Positions 11,972 through 20,513 of a stretch of 24,777 nt of DNA are shown here, piece by piece; the first letter of the stretch is position 1; each line of letters opens with the position of its first letter. Source of the stretch: a virus; the IMG/VR virus record IMGVR_UViG_3300028925_000779, positions 1 through 24,777 of that record. One strand, 5' to 3'. The notes beneath the pieces were generated by a model that saw nothing but the letters and a program-made list of their open reading frames with translations, ran no database searches and was not told the DNA's origin. The translations under genes and the position numbers were made by a program.

Positions 11972-14733
11972 TGAGCGTTCAATTAATATTACAGCCTCAA
12001 AACGTACAAGGATTTAGTAATGATATTTCTGTAATTAATGGAGAAATGATTGTTAATGGATCTAGTTTTAGTGGAGTTAATAATGCTACAGGTTATACTA
12101 CTGCCGCAACTAGCCCTTTTCAAGATGTTCTAGATAATGCTCCTGCTACAGTACCTAATACTTGGTACAAATTTAAGAGTGATGCTTCTGCTAATTATCC
12201 TAGTGATAGTTTTAATACTTTATTTTTTAGTCAAGTAGCAGACATCGATATATTTACAGGAATTTACCAACAGATGACAAATTTAATAGTTGGTCAAGTT
12301 TACGATGTTACTATTCAGATTAATGGATCATTATCTGCAAATAGTTATTTTGGATTGTCAGTAAGTAATGTTAATGGAGCTTTAAATACCTTTATTTTTC
12401 CAAATAATCTGATTGCTACTGTTTCATTTACAGCTACAATTACAAATCCAACTATCTTATTTTGGTCTGCTTCTGATACAGTAGAAACTAATCTTATTCA
12501 ATTAATCTCAGTAATAGGTGCTACTCAATTAGTTAATATTGTTAATGGTGACGGTCAAGTTATTTGCGACCTATATGAAGAGGAGGATTTGCCTTTGACT
12601 CTTAGTGTTGATGATTTTAAAAATGTAGCTGAGAAAGTCCAGTCTTATTCAAAGGCTTTTAACTTACCTGCAACTAAAAGGAATAATAAAATATTTGACC
12701 AAGTCTTTGAAATAACAAGAGCTGAAGATGGTATTATTTTTAACGCTTATAGAAGAACTCAATGTATTTTGAAGCAAGATGGATTCATTCTCTTTGAAGG
12801 GTATTTAAGGCTCTTAGATGTAACTGATAAGAATGGAGAGATAAGTTATAACGTAAATCTTTATTCAGAAGTAATAGCTTTAGCAGACTACTTAAAAGAC
12901 TTAGACTTTAGAGCTTTAGGCTTTGAAGAACTAGAACACGTTTATAATAAAGACAATATTAAAGACAGTTGGAATGATGGATCGCCAGGACAAACAACTC
13001 CTATTGCTTATTTAAACCCAAGTACATCAGGCTTTAGAACAAACTTTGAAACTGTAAAATACCCTTTTGTAGATTGGAATCATCAATTTATAGTAGCTGA
13101 TAATCCAGGAGGGGGTCCAGGGCCTACACACGGAAATACTCAGCTACCTACTTTAGAAACAGCATTTAGACCTTTCATTAATATTAAATATTTAATAGAT
13201 AGGATATTTAAAGATTCTCCTTTTACTTATGAAAGTGACTTCTTTAACACTTCAGACTTCAAGAAATTGTATATGGACTTTAATTGGGGAGCTGATAATT
13301 TTTCTAATATTAATACTTCATATGAGGCGACTTGGGATTATAGTGCAGGAGCTGCAGCTAATGTAGGAAATAATTCTTTTAAAGCATTAAGATTAATTCC
13401 TGAGGGAGTTACAGGTGGAGCAGTAGGTTCTACTTTACCACCAAATTATGATACAAATACATATACTATTACAGCTACTACAGATAATGAAATGTATGCA
13501 GTGTATTATAACTTTAGTTTTGAAAATATTAGCCTTTTTGATAAAGTAGTTGATTGTAGATGGCGACTCACAAATGCCTTAGGAAATACATCTTTTAATG
13601 CTTCGTCTATAACTATACAAAACGCATCAGTTTTAGGTAATGGTACTGCTAATTGGGTTGGTTCATTTTTAATTATACTTCAAGAAAACGACACTTTAAA
13701 AGCACAATTTGATGGGGATACATCAACACGGCAAAACCAAAGTGAAGTATCTGAAGCTTTATTTAATGTATCTAATATTAATGTTACATCAGCATCTTTA
13801 AATACATCAAGAGGAGAGTTAGGACAATGGGATTTCTTAAAAGGGTTGCTTACAATGTTTAACTTAGTAACCTTGCCTGATGAAGATAACCCTAACAATA
13901 TAAAGATAGAACCTTACGGAAATATATTCCTTCCAAGCACTGATATTAATAACCCTAATTTCTATGACTTAAATAGTGTTCAGTTAGATTGGACAGACAA
14001 GATAGATGTTTCTCAAATAAAGCTAACACCTCTGACAGATTTAAATAAAAAGACAATGTTTAAGTTTGTAGAAGATGATGATGACTATTCTTTTAATCAA
14101 TATAAGAATCTAGTAGGTGGTCATTTATACGGAAGTGAATTAAGTAATGCAGGAGACTCATTTAATATTCTAGATGGTGAAGAAGAAATAGTAGCAGAAC
14201 CTTTTGCAGCAACAATAGTCAAGCCTTTAATGAGTCAATTTACTCAATTTATAACTCCTGCAGTTTATGCTAGGGGTTCGGAAGATGAATGGGAAGGATT
14301 TGAAAACTCACCTAGAATAATGTATAATAACGGAATCAAAAGTACAGGTTCTTCTTATTATATCCCTGCACAGAATGGATTAGGTAGTGAGAATCAATTT
14401 AATTTTTTACAGTTTAGTCATTTATCAGATGTTCCTGTAGTAACGGCATCAAGAGATTTCCATTTTGGTATTTGTCAATTAATGCCGGGAGTAGGTGGAG
14501 TAGTTGGAGGAACAGTAAATAATTTATTTAACATATATTGGCAGCCTTATTTTAACGAACTTTATAATCCTGATACAAGGACTATGACTATTAAAGTCAA
14601 TCTAAGTCCTGCTGATATCAATACATTTTCATTCAATTTTACCGTATACATTAAGAATAGATTATTTAGAGTAAACAAGATAGACTACAAACCAAACGAT
14701 TTAGCAACAGTAGAATTTATACTTATACCATAA
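11971..14733 (+). CDS. large tail tip/baseplate protein with jelly-roll-like insertions
   Basis: A 920-residue protein, the longest in the window. Residues about 25-180 look like a jelly-roll module (NTWYKFKSDAS, VGQVYDVTIQINGS, VSFTATITNPTIL). From about 185 a conserved tail segment follows: DLPLTLSVDDFKNVAEKVQS, SKAFNLPATKRNNKIFD, CILKQDGFILFEGYLRLLDV and LADYLKDLDFRALGFEELEH. A second beta-rich insert spans about 440-610, and the core resumes at QWDFLKGLLTMFNLVTLPDE. The interrupted core resembles distal tail/Tal-type proteins of Bacteroidota phages, and the inserts could bind host glycans. Starts and ends in TAATG overlaps. Confidence 0.68.
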   Translation: MSVQLILQPQNVQGFSNDISVINGEMIVNGSSFSGVNNATGYTTAATSPFQDVLDNAPATVPNTWYKFKSDASANYPSDSFNTLFFSQVADIDIFTGIYQQMTNLIVGQVYDVTIQINGSLSANSYFGLSVSNVNGALNTFIFPNNLIATVSFTATITNPTILFWSASDTVETNLIQLISVIGATQLVNIVNGDGQVICDLYEEEDLPLTLSVDDFKNVAEKVQSYSKAFNLPATKRNNKIFDQVFEITRAEDGIIFNAYRRTQCILKQDGFILFEGYLRLLDVTDKNGEISYNVNLYSEVIALADYLKDLDFRALGFEELEHVYNKDNIKDSWNDGSPGQTTPIAYLNPSTSGFRTNFETVKYPFVDWNHQFIVADNPGGGPGPTHGNTQLPTLETAFRPFINIKYLIDRIFKDSPFTYESDFFNTSDFKKLYMDFNWGADNFSNINTSYEATWDYSAGAAANVGNNSFKALRLIPEGVTGGAVGSTLPPNYDTNTYTITATTDNEMYAVYYNFSFENISLFDKVVDCRWRLTNALGNTSFNASSITIQNASVLGNGTANWVGSFLIILQENDTLKAQFDGDTSTRQNQSEVSEALFNVSNINVTSASLNTSRGELGQWDFLKGLLTMFNLVTLPDEDNPNNIKIEPYGNIFLPSTDINNPNFYDLNSVQLDWTDKIDVSQIKLTPLTDLNKKTMFKFVEDDDDYSFNQYKNLVGGHLYGSELSNAGDSFNILDGEEEIVAEPFAATIVKPLMSQFTQFITPAVYARGSEDEWEGFENSPRIMYNNGIKSTGSSYYIPAQNGLGSENQFNFLQFSHLSDVPVVTASRDFHFGICQLMPGVGGVVGGTVNNLFNIYWQPYFNELYNPDTRTMTIKVNLSPADINTFSFNFTVYIKNRLFRVNKIDYKPNDLATVEFILIP

Positions 14734-15614
14734 TGGGGCAAATATCAATAGAATATAAAACAGGCTTTAATGTCAAACCTTTATCAGTTTCAGGATTAGG
14801 TATTGTAACTTTTACTTCAGGAGTTTATGATGACTTTGGAATAATTAAAGTTTCACCTAATCAAATGCAATGTGAAGCTTATGGATATACCTATAATCAA
14901 GCAACAGGAACTTGCTCTGCTTTCAGAAACAATACAAATCTAAACATAGCTGTTGCAAATGAAAATAACAAGTCTTTAGGTAAGGGTAATTCAACAGAAA
15001 CAGGAACAAACAATACTTTAGTAATAGGTGAGAACAATACAGTTAAAGGTTTCTCAAGAAATAGTATTATATCAGGAAGTAGAAATGAAATAGCTAATGG
15101 AATAAACAATGCAAACGTATCAGGATTTTTAGGTGAAGCTACAGCAAGTAATTCTATAGTATTAGGGGGAAATAGTAATGGTGATATATTAGGTCAAAGA
15201 CAATTTATTCGCTGTATATATGCTGCCCAAACTACAAGTAACTCATCAGTTTCTAGTTCTTTAAATAATGAAACAGGAGTAAGGTTTGTTATACCTGATA
15301 ATACAATCATATATTTTCACGCTGAAACAGTAGTGGTTAGAACAGGTGGTTCTAATGCAGCCGGTGCGGTTGGTGATTATGGTTCTTATGTAGAGAGGGG
15401 TGTTATAATTAATAAATCAGGAACAACTACTATACAAAGAGAACGAGATACAATCAAGACTTCAGGAACTGTAACTAATTGGAGAATATTAGCTGAAACA
15501 GGAGGAGCTGCAGGAGCAATCTTAAAGTTATCTTGCAGAGGTCAAACAAATATGATACTAGAGTGGTGTATGAATGTAAGTATCACACAAATTAAAACAG
15601 GAGTAACCTTATAA
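14733..15614 (+). CDS. tail fibre/adhesin with YadA-like head repeats
   Basis: A 293-residue protein. Residues about 85-150 contain repeats of the trimeric adhesin head type: NNTLVIGENNTVKGFSRNS, IISGSRNEIANGINNANVSG, then NSIVLGGNSNGD. Each unit is about 14-16 residues with N-x-S/T and I-x-x-G positions, as in YadA left-handed beta rolls. An N-terminal part (up to about 70) probably anchors it to the tail tip and the C-terminal 130 residues, ending in a beta-rich ILEWCMNVSITQIKTG, form a head. It probably trimerises and contacts the host surface. It lies between the tail tip protein and the tape measure. Confidence 0.65.
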   Translation: MGQISIEYKTGFNVKPLSVSGLGIVTFTSGVYDDFGIIKVSPNQMQCEAYGYTYNQATGTCSAFRNNTNLNIAVANENNKSLGKGNSTETGTNNTLVIGENNTVKGFSRNSIISGSRNEIANGINNANVSGFLGEATASNSIVLGGNSNGDILGQRQFIRCIYAAQTTSNSSVSSSLNNETGVRFVIPDNTIIYFHAETVVVRTGGSNAAGAVGDYGSYVERGVIINKSGTTTIQRERDTIKTSGTVTNWRILAETGGAAGAILKLSCRGQTNMILEWCMNVSITQIKTGVTL

Positions 15615-15624
15615 AAATAAAACT

Positions 15625-17274
15625 ATGGGAAACACAACAGAAACTGCTACATTTAATGTAAAATCTAATATAGGGGACGTAGGAAAAGATGCAAAGTCAG
15701 CAGCAGGAGAGTTCAAAGTTATGGGTATTTCTTTAAATGGAGTAAAGGCAGGCTTTGCTTCAGCAGCAGTAACAGCAAAAGGAATGTTCGGTTCTATTAA
15801 GGCAGGTTTAATTTCAACAGGTATAGGAGCTTTTGTAGTCCTTATTGGTTCTCTAATGGTTTTTCTAACTAAGACAAAAAAAGGAGCAGAACTTTTAGAA
15901 ACAGCATTTGCAGGAGTTGGAGCTGCTATAGCAGTTATTACAGACAGGATTTCAGCTATTGGAGGTGCTATTGCAAAAGTATTTTCAGGAGATTTCAAAG
16001 GTGCTGTAAATGATGTAAAAGGAGCTTTAACAGGTATTGGAGATGAGATAAAAAAAGAGCTAACTCTAGCTATGGAATTAGAGAGAGCCTTTCAAAGAAT
16101 AGCAGATAGTGAAAGGGGATTAAATCTTGAAAGAGCTGAAGCAAATAAAATAATTGCAAAGGCTAGATTAGATGCAGAAGATGAAACAAAAACTTTAGAA
16201 GAAAGAATGACTGCTTTGCAGAAAGCAAATGATGAAGAACTAAGAATAACTGCAAAATCTTTAGCATTACAAAAAGAAAAAGTTGAAGCTACTAGGCAGG
16301 AGGTTGGAATGGGGGAAAGTATGTCTGAAGATTTGGAAAAGTTAAACCAAGAAAAGATAAAGCTAATAAATATGGAAACGGCTAGTTTCTCTATGCAGAA
16401 AAGATTAACTACAGGGCTTGAAACTTTAAAGGTTGAAGCAGCTACAAAAGAAAGAGCAAGAGAAAAGACAAGGCAAGACGGAATAAAAGCAGAGGCAAAA
16501 GCTGTTCAAGATAGGGTTGACGCTGAAAAGAAACAAATCCAAGAGTTGATAGACTTAGAACAAGATAGACTTAATAAGTTAATTATAGATGGAGCAGAAT
16601 TGTTAGATAAATTTAACGAATCACAATTAGAAGCACAAGATAAAGAAACAAATGCTATATATGATAAATATTTTGCAATAATAGAAGGCAAAAAAGCACT
16701 AGGAGAATCAGTAGTTGAATTGGAAGAAAACCAACAGGCTGAACTATTTGAAGTTACCGAAAAATATAGAATAATGGAAGTGGATGCTGATGAGGCATCA
16801 GCTAAGAAAAAGAAAGATATTGAAAAATCAAAAGTGGATATGCAAATTGATATGGCAAATCAAGGACTTCAAATTTTAGGAGCTGCGGCGGGAGAAGGAA
16901 CAGCTTTAGCAAAAGCAGCAGCAATAGCACAAGCCACTATCTCAGGAGTTCAAGGAGTACAGAATGCATTTACAGCAGCAAATGCAAATACTGCCGCTAC
17001 AGCAAGTTCTTTTGGTGCTTATCCTATAACTATGGCGGCACTAGCAGGAACATTTGCCGCTATGAATATAGCTAAGATTGCAAGTGGTGGAAAACCTGGA
17101 GGAACGCAACCAACACCACCAACAACTAATACACCTGCACCACAAATGATGTCAGGAGCTTTTGATATATCAGGAGGGGTAGCACCTGAACCTGTAGAGG
17201 CATTTGTACTTACAGATTCAATGACAAACAGTCAAAACCAGCTAGCTAATATAAGAAGAAGAGCTACAATCTAA
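15625..17274 (+). CDS. tape measure protein
   Basis: A 549-residue protein with the organisation of a tape measure. Residues 61-81 form a hydrophobic, membrane-like segment (GLISTGIGAFVVLIGSLMVF), and about 145-395 is long charged coiled coil (LERAEANKIIAKARLDAEDE, AATKERAREKTRQDG, EASAKKKKDIEKSK). A second hydrophobic Ala-rich region spans about 410-490 (IAQATISGVQGVQNAFTAA), followed by a Pro/Thr linker. The end, VEAFVLTDSMTNSQNQLANI plus RRRATI, is a recurrent C-terminus in Bacteroidota phages. The protein sets tail length and later passes into the host during DNA injection. At about 0.15 nm per residue it predicts a tail of roughly 80 nm. Confidence 0.85.
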   Translation: MGNTTETATFNVKSNIGDVGKDAKSAAGEFKVMGISLNGVKAGFASAAVTAKGMFGSIKAGLISTGIGAFVVLIGSLMVFLTKTKKGAELLETAFAGVGAAIAVITDRISAIGGAIAKVFSGDFKGAVNDVKGALTGIGDEIKKELTLAMELERAFQRIADSERGLNLERAEANKIIAKARLDAEDETKTLEERMTALQKANDEELRITAKSLALQKEKVEATRQEVGMGESMSEDLEKLNQEKIKLINMETASFSMQKRLTTGLETLKVEAATKERAREKTRQDGIKAEAKAVQDRVDAEKKQIQELIDLEQDRLNKLIIDGAELLDKFNESQLEAQDKETNAIYDKYFAIIEGKKALGESVVELEENQQAELFEVTEKYRIMEVDADEASAKKKKDIEKSKVDMQIDMANQGLQILGAAAGEGTALAKAAAIAQATISGVQGVQNAFTAANANTAATASSFGAYPITMAALAGTFAAMNIAKIASGGKPGGTQPTPPTTNTPAPQMMSGAFDISGGVAPEPVEAFVLTDSMTNSQNQLANIRRRATI

Positions 17275-17276
17275 AA

Positions 17277-17307
17277 TCAAATAAAAGAACTTAATTTCTA
17301 TTATATA
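17277..17307 (+). promoter_or_regulatory. putative phage late promoter 3 (prohead protease)
   Basis: TCAAAT at 17277-17282, 12 nt, then TTTCTATTATATA at 17295-17307. Spacing between the elements is identical to promoters 1, 4 and 5. It sits in the 47-nt gap after the tape measure gene, with 14 nt between the motif and the ATG at 17322, so a short leader would be made. Confidence 0.65.
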
Positions 17308-17321
17308 AAAAAGACTATACT

Positions 17322-18041
17322 ATGCCTTGCGAAGAATGTTCAGACGGAAAATTTAAATGGGGAAAGACAGGAAGCTGTAAGTATGATTCTATAGCTGAAT
17401 GTGAAGCCGACAATAAAGACTACTATGAAGAAGAAAAGACTACTTCTATAGTTGAGCTTGTTATCGATGAATCAAATGAATCTTTAGCAATAGATGCTAT
17501 AAGTCTTGTGTCAGCTCCTGCCATAGAAGAAAATATGGTCTATATGAGTAAGGCTAAAAACAACTTAACTTTAGCAAAGATAGATTCTGAAAAAAGAGAA
17601 ATAATTTCTCCTGCCTTAATACCTGATAAAAATATCTATAGGTATGATGCTGATACGGATTCTGACTACTATGTGTATTTTAGTAAAGATACAGTTAAGA
17701 AATGTGCTTATAGTTACTTAAAAAATAACAATCACCACAAAGCTACATATCAACACCAAGACAGAGTTTCAGGCGTTCTAACTGTTGAATCTTGGATAAT
17801 AGAAGACCCTAAATTAGATAAGTCTAGTCTTTATGGTTATAATTTACCTTCAGGATCTTGGATGGTCAAAATGTCCATAACAAATGATGAGCTTTGGAAT
17901 AAGGTGAAATCAGGTGATATTCGAGGTCTTTCAATAGAAGGTTTTTTCACTTCAAAGTATGAAGCTATGCAAAAATCAGAACCAACTACCGAAGAAATAC
18001 TCAAAGCACTTAATGAAATAATCACAAAATCAAACAAGTAA
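17322..18041 (+). CDS. XkdF-like prohead protease
   Basis: A 239-residue protein of the XkdF / S78-like prohead protease type. After a Cys-containing N-terminus (MPCEECSDGKFKWGKTGSCK and YDSIAECEADNKDYYEE) that recurs in Bacteroidota phages, it shows AIDAISLVSAPAIEENMVYM, then HHKATYQHQDRVSGVLTVES with a candidate His145. GSWMVKMSITNDELWNKVKS is followed by RGLSIEGFF, where Ser204 is the likely nucleophile by analogy with S78 proteases. It would cleave scaffold and capsid proteins during head maturation. The scaffold and major capsid protein follow directly, as expected. Catalytic residues are inferred from pattern. Confidence 0.8.
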   Translation: MPCEECSDGKFKWGKTGSCKYDSIAECEADNKDYYEEEKTTSIVELVIDESNESLAIDAISLVSAPAIEENMVYMSKAKNNLTLAKIDSEKREIISPALIPDKNIYRYDADTDSDYYVYFSKDTVKKCAYSYLKNNNHHKATYQHQDRVSGVLTVESWIIEDPKLDKSSLYGYNLPSGSWMVKMSITNDELWNKVKSGDIRGLSIEGFFTSKYEAMQKSEPTTEEILKALNEIITKSNK

Positions 18042-18060
18042 CTAACCTTTCTATTATATA
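18030..18060 (+). promoter_or_regulatory. putative phage late promoter 4 (scaffold-capsid)
   Basis: TCAAAC at 18030-18035, 12 nt, then TTTCTATTATATA at 18048-18060. The upstream element overlaps the end of the protease gene. The ATG of the scaffold gene is 20 nt downstream of the motif, leaving a short A-rich leader. Confidence 0.65.
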
Positions 18061-18080
18061 TAGAACCTAAAAAACAAAAA

Positions 18081-18749
18081 ATGGATTTAAAAGAACAAAT
18101 ATTGGTAGCACTTGGTCTTGATAAAGGCGAAGAAGTTTCTCTTGCGTGGCAAGCGAAGTCAGAAGACGGAACTATTTTCGTTTCAACTGCTGAAGAATTA
18201 GCTAACGGTGTGGATATTAGCGTTTTAACTGAAGATGGCACGACAATTTTATTGCCAATCGGAACTTACAAGACTGATACTGGCGTTACTTTTAGAGTAG
18301 AAGAAGAAGGTATCGTTGCTGAAGTTATGGAAACTGAAACTGAAGAAGTAGTTGAAGAAGAATTAGCTGAAGATGATGGAAAAGAAGCTGACGTTGAAGA
18401 TTGGGCAGGAATGGAGAAAAGAATCCAAAACCTAGAAGATGCAGTAGCTGACCTTAAAAGAGATAAAGACGGAGGAGATGATGAGGTTGAAGAAATGGCT
18501 GAAGAAGTAACAGAGCCTTCTACTAATCCTAAAACTATTAAGACTACAGAAGTAGTTGAGTTCTCAGCAGAAGATGAATTAACAAAGTTAAAAGCTGAAA
18601 ATAAAAAATTAAAAACTGAATTATCTGAATCTCCTGCGTCAGCTCCTTTAGACACAAATAAATTTAGTTCAGAAAGAGCAACACCAACAAAACAAGATTT
18701 AAGAAGAATGACAAAACAAGAAAAATTCTTATACAATTTACATAACTAA
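18081..18749 (+). CDS. capsid scaffold-like protein
   Basis: A 222-residue, strongly acidic protein. Residues 1-95 form a small beta-rich domain (DGTIFVSTAEELANGVDISV, LTEDGTTILLPIGTYKT). From about 96 there is a Glu-rich section (EVVEEELAEDDG) with coiled-coil stretches at GMEKRIQNLEDAVADLKRDK and DELTKLKAENKKLKTELSE. The C-terminus is basic (KQDLRRMTKQEKFLYNLHN), like the capsid-binding end of phage scaffolds. Its position between protease and major capsid protein is the classical scaffold position. The N-terminal domain is also found in Bacteroidota phage proteins of this position. It is probably removed by the protease during maturation. Confidence 0.72.
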   Translation: MDLKEQILVALGLDKGEEVSLAWQAKSEDGTIFVSTAEELANGVDISVLTEDGTTILLPIGTYKTDTGVTFRVEEEGIVAEVMETETEEVVEEELAEDDGKEADVEDWAGMEKRIQNLEDAVADLKRDKDGGDDEVEEMAEEVTEPSTNPKTIKTTEVVEFSAEDELTKLKAENKKLKTELSESPASAPLDTNKFSSERATPTKQDLRRMTKQEKFLYNLHN

Positions 18750-18775
18750 TAATATAAACTAAAACAAACAAAAAA

Positions 18776-19702
18776 ATGGCTTTAACAACAACAAGCAATT
18801 TCGCAGGGAAGGCAGCAGGATTTTTCATCAGCAAAGCACTTCTAGGAGCAAACTCACTTGACTATTTAACAATGATAGAAAATATCAAGTATAAAAGTAA
18901 TGTGCAGGCACTAAATCAGACTGTAGCTAGTGTTTCAGCAGCAACGTGCGATTTCACAGGAGCAGGAACACTTGCTTTAACTGAAAAGGTCTTAGAGCCT
19001 GCAAATCTACAAATTAATATGGATTTATGCAAATCTGAACTTTTAGACAGCTTTGAAAGTTTACAAATGAGAGCAGGAGCAGGCGCACCATTTCCAGCTT
19101 CTTTTGACGAGTATGTAATCTCATATATGGGAGATATTATTGCTGAAGCAACAGAAAATTCTATTTGGGCAGGTGTTGCTAATGCAGGTGGGGACTTTAT
19201 CGGATTCACAGGAGCTGGAGCTGCAGGATGGTTAAGAGCTGGTAATGATGCAACAGTAGTGCAAGCAGTTTTAACAGGAGGTGCAGGTGTTGCTCCAGTA
19301 GTAGGAACAATTATTGCTGACATCCAAGCAGGATTAGATGCAGTACCATCAGCAGTTATTGGTAAAGATGATTTACATATCTACTTAAACCAAAAAAATT
19401 ACCAATTATACATCCAAGCAATTTCAGCTTTAGGTTACTTAAACGCTTACAATATGCAGGGTGAGTACGTTCCAATGTTTAACGGAATAAAAATAGCTGT
19501 GTGTAATGGTTTACAAAATGCAGCAATCGTAGTAGCTCAGAAGAGTAATTTATTTTATGGGACTGATTTACTTTCAGATGCAACTAGAATTACTTTGATG
19601 GATATGGCTCAGTTAGATGGTTCAGATAATATGAGATTGGTAGCTCGTTACTCAGGAGGAACACAAACAGGAACAGGAGCTGATTGCGTACTTGTATCTT
19701 AA
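18776..19702 (+). CDS. major capsid protein (HK97-fold type, inferred)
   Basis: A 308-residue protein in the capsid position, 26 nt after the scaffold gene and followed by a terminator. It has a helical N-terminal arm (MALTTTSNFAGKAAGFFISK, then ALLGANSLDYLTMIENIKYK), a central DSFESLQMRAGAGAPFPASF followed by EYVISYMGDIIAEATENSIW, and a C-terminal beta region containing DDLHIYLNQKNYQLYIQAIS, FNGIKIAVCNGL and LFYGTDLLSDATRITLMDM. The order matches A-domain and P-domain elements of HK97-type capsids (the FYGTDL segment corresponds to the late beta strands). A strong gene start with an A-rich leader suits high expression. No fold search was done. Confidence 0.8.
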   Translation: MALTTTSNFAGKAAGFFISKALLGANSLDYLTMIENIKYKSNVQALNQTVASVSAATCDFTGAGTLALTEKVLEPANLQINMDLCKSELLDSFESLQMRAGAGAPFPASFDEYVISYMGDIIAEATENSIWAGVANAGGDFIGFTGAGAAGWLRAGNDATVVQAVLTGGAGVAPVVGTIIADIQAGLDAVPSAVIGKDDLHIYLNQKNYQLYIQAISALGYLNAYNMQGEYVPMFNGIKIAVCNGLQNAAIVVAQKSNLFYGTDLLSDATRITLMDMAQLDGSDNMRLVARYSGGTQTGTGADCVLVS

Positions 19703-19719
19703 TAAATAAATATAAAGAA

Positions 19720-19747
19720 GGGAGGGATAAAATCCTCCCAACTTTTT
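19720..19747 (+). terminator. intrinsic terminator after the major capsid gene
   Basis: GGGAGG (19720-19725) pairs with CCTCCC (19734-19739) around an 8-nt A/T-rich loop, followed by AAC and five T. It lies 17 nt after the capsid stop and 22 nt before the next ATG, so partial termination would lower expression of the downstream gene relative to capsid. Confidence 0.75.
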
Positions 19748-19768
19748 AACCCAAAAAAATAAAAAAAA

Positions 19769-20359
19769 ATGGCACATTGTATAGCACTTACAAAAGGACG
19801 TGAATTAGACTGTTCGAGAATTTCGGGTGGAGTTCGCTACCTTTATTTTGGGGTTTATGACCAATATCTAACTCCAATAGAAACAGCAGGAATAGTACAA
19901 GCAGCAGGAAGCGTATCAGATATTAATATGGATGATGCTGCAATAATTTATAGATATGCAATGCCTTTAGGTGCTGCTTCTGTAACTGAAACTATTACAG
20001 GTTCTACTGAAAACGGAACGATTTTTTACACTCCAACCGTAAATCTAGTTATGAATAAACTTACTGCTATTGATCAAAACGAAATTCGTTTATTAGGTCA
20101 AACTAAAGTAGTAATTTTTGCTCAATTAAATGAAATTATCCCTGCTAATCAGCATAATACTATTATTGCTTTAGGAGTGACTAATGGTATGGCTTTGAAT
20201 ACAGGTACTATGGACACAGGTGCTGCTTTCGGGGACAGAAACGGATACACTCTTACCTTCGATGGTTTAGAGCCTAATCCGTTCCCATTCGTGGCAGATT
20301 ACACAACTGAACCATTTGATAATACTGCATTCTCTAACTTTACAGTAGACACAAACTAA
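19769..20359 (+). CDS. major tail tube-like protein
   Basis: A 196-residue protein. It begins IALTKGRELDCSRISGGVRY and YLYFGVYDQY, then TGSTENGTIFYTPTVNLVMN, KLTAIDQNEIRLLGQTKVVI and, near the end, GMALNTGTMDTGAAFGDRNG followed by YTLTFDGLEPNPFPF. The same order (TKGR-C-GG, NGT-F-TPTVNL, GTA-TGAAFGDRNGYTLTF) occurs in major tail proteins of Bacteroidota phages. It would polymerise into the tail tube. Finding it in the head module, after the capsid gene, is unusual because the other tail genes lie at 8-17 kb. It is followed by a terminator and the structured RNA candidate. Confidence 0.72.
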   Translation: MAHCIALTKGRELDCSRISGGVRYLYFGVYDQYLTPIETAGIVQAAGSVSDINMDDAAIIYRYAMPLGAASVTETITGSTENGTIFYTPTVNLVMNKLTAIDQNEIRLLGQTKVVIFAQLNEIIPANQHNTIIALGVTNGMALNTGTMDTGAAFGDRNGYTLTFDGLEPNPFPFVADYTTEPFDNTAFSNFTVDTN

Positions 20360-20379
20360 TCTTTTTATCTGTTTTCTTA

Positions 20380-20387
20380 TAATTTTG
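20380..20387 (+). promoter_or_regulatory. possible host-type -7 box upstream of the structured RNA
   Basis: TAATTTTG fits the TAnnTTTG consensus of Bacteroidota primary sigma factors. No TTG is present at the -33 distance. A start about 6-8 nt downstream would place the RNA 5' end at the first hairpin (from 20392). In AT-rich DNA this short match may be chance. Confidence 0.25.
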
Positions 20388-20391
20388 AATG

Positions 20392-20415
20392 GGGTATCTT
20401 AATTGATACCCTTTT
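20392..20415 (+). terminator. hairpin with T tail after the tail tube gene
   Basis: GGGTATC (20392-20398) and GATACCC (20405-20411) form a perfect 7-bp stem with a TTAATT loop, followed by TTTT and a C/T-rich stretch. It lies 32 nt after the tail tube stop and looks like an intrinsic terminator. It could alternatively be the 5' hairpin of the RNA below. Confidence 0.65.
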
Positions 20416-20420
20416 CTACA

Positions 20421-20506
20421 CTTAGTGAGGGTGGTGCGGTTAGTCCGTATATAGGGAAACCTAGCGTTCACTATGGGATTAAGGTTGCTTCGGCAGCCTT
20501 TTTCCC
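20421..20506 (+). ncRNA. candidate structured RNA with four stems in the intergenic gap
   Basis: Four stems can be drawn. P1: TAGTGAG (423-429, offset 20000) with TTCACTA (467-473), including a G-U pair. P2: TGCGG (435-439) with CCGTA (445-449), loop TTAGT. P3: TAGG (452-455) with CCTA (460-463), closed by a GAAA tetraloop. P4: AAGGTTGC (481-488) with GCAGCCTT (493-500) around a TTCG tetraloop, extended by GGGA (475-478) and TCCC (503-506) across a 2x2 internal loop, followed by no long T run beyond the T inside the stem. P1 encloses P2 and P3 as a small multibranch junction. No known family was recognised; P4 alone might be a terminator. The rest of the gap 20360-20546 holds the terminator and promoter. 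Confidence 0.5.
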
Positions 20507-20513
20507 TTATTAA

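Noticed and set aside
14345-14366. Further promoter copies with mismatches inside genes (near 14355 and 22243)
   Set aside because: Only partial matches to the 13-mer, inside coding sequence, and without the upstream YCAAAY element at the right spacing.
15609-15998. Long minus-strand frames, for example here and at 18266-18736 and 18916-19323
   Set aside because: They lie opposite well-supported genes with biased composition (Ala/Glu-rich coding DNA read in reverse) and have no family signal or promoter; they are shadows.
20421-20506. tRNA or hammerhead ribozyme reading of the structured region
   Set aside because: There is no 7-bp acceptor stem or TTCRA T-loop arrangement for a tRNA and no CTGATGA core for a hammerhead ribozyme.
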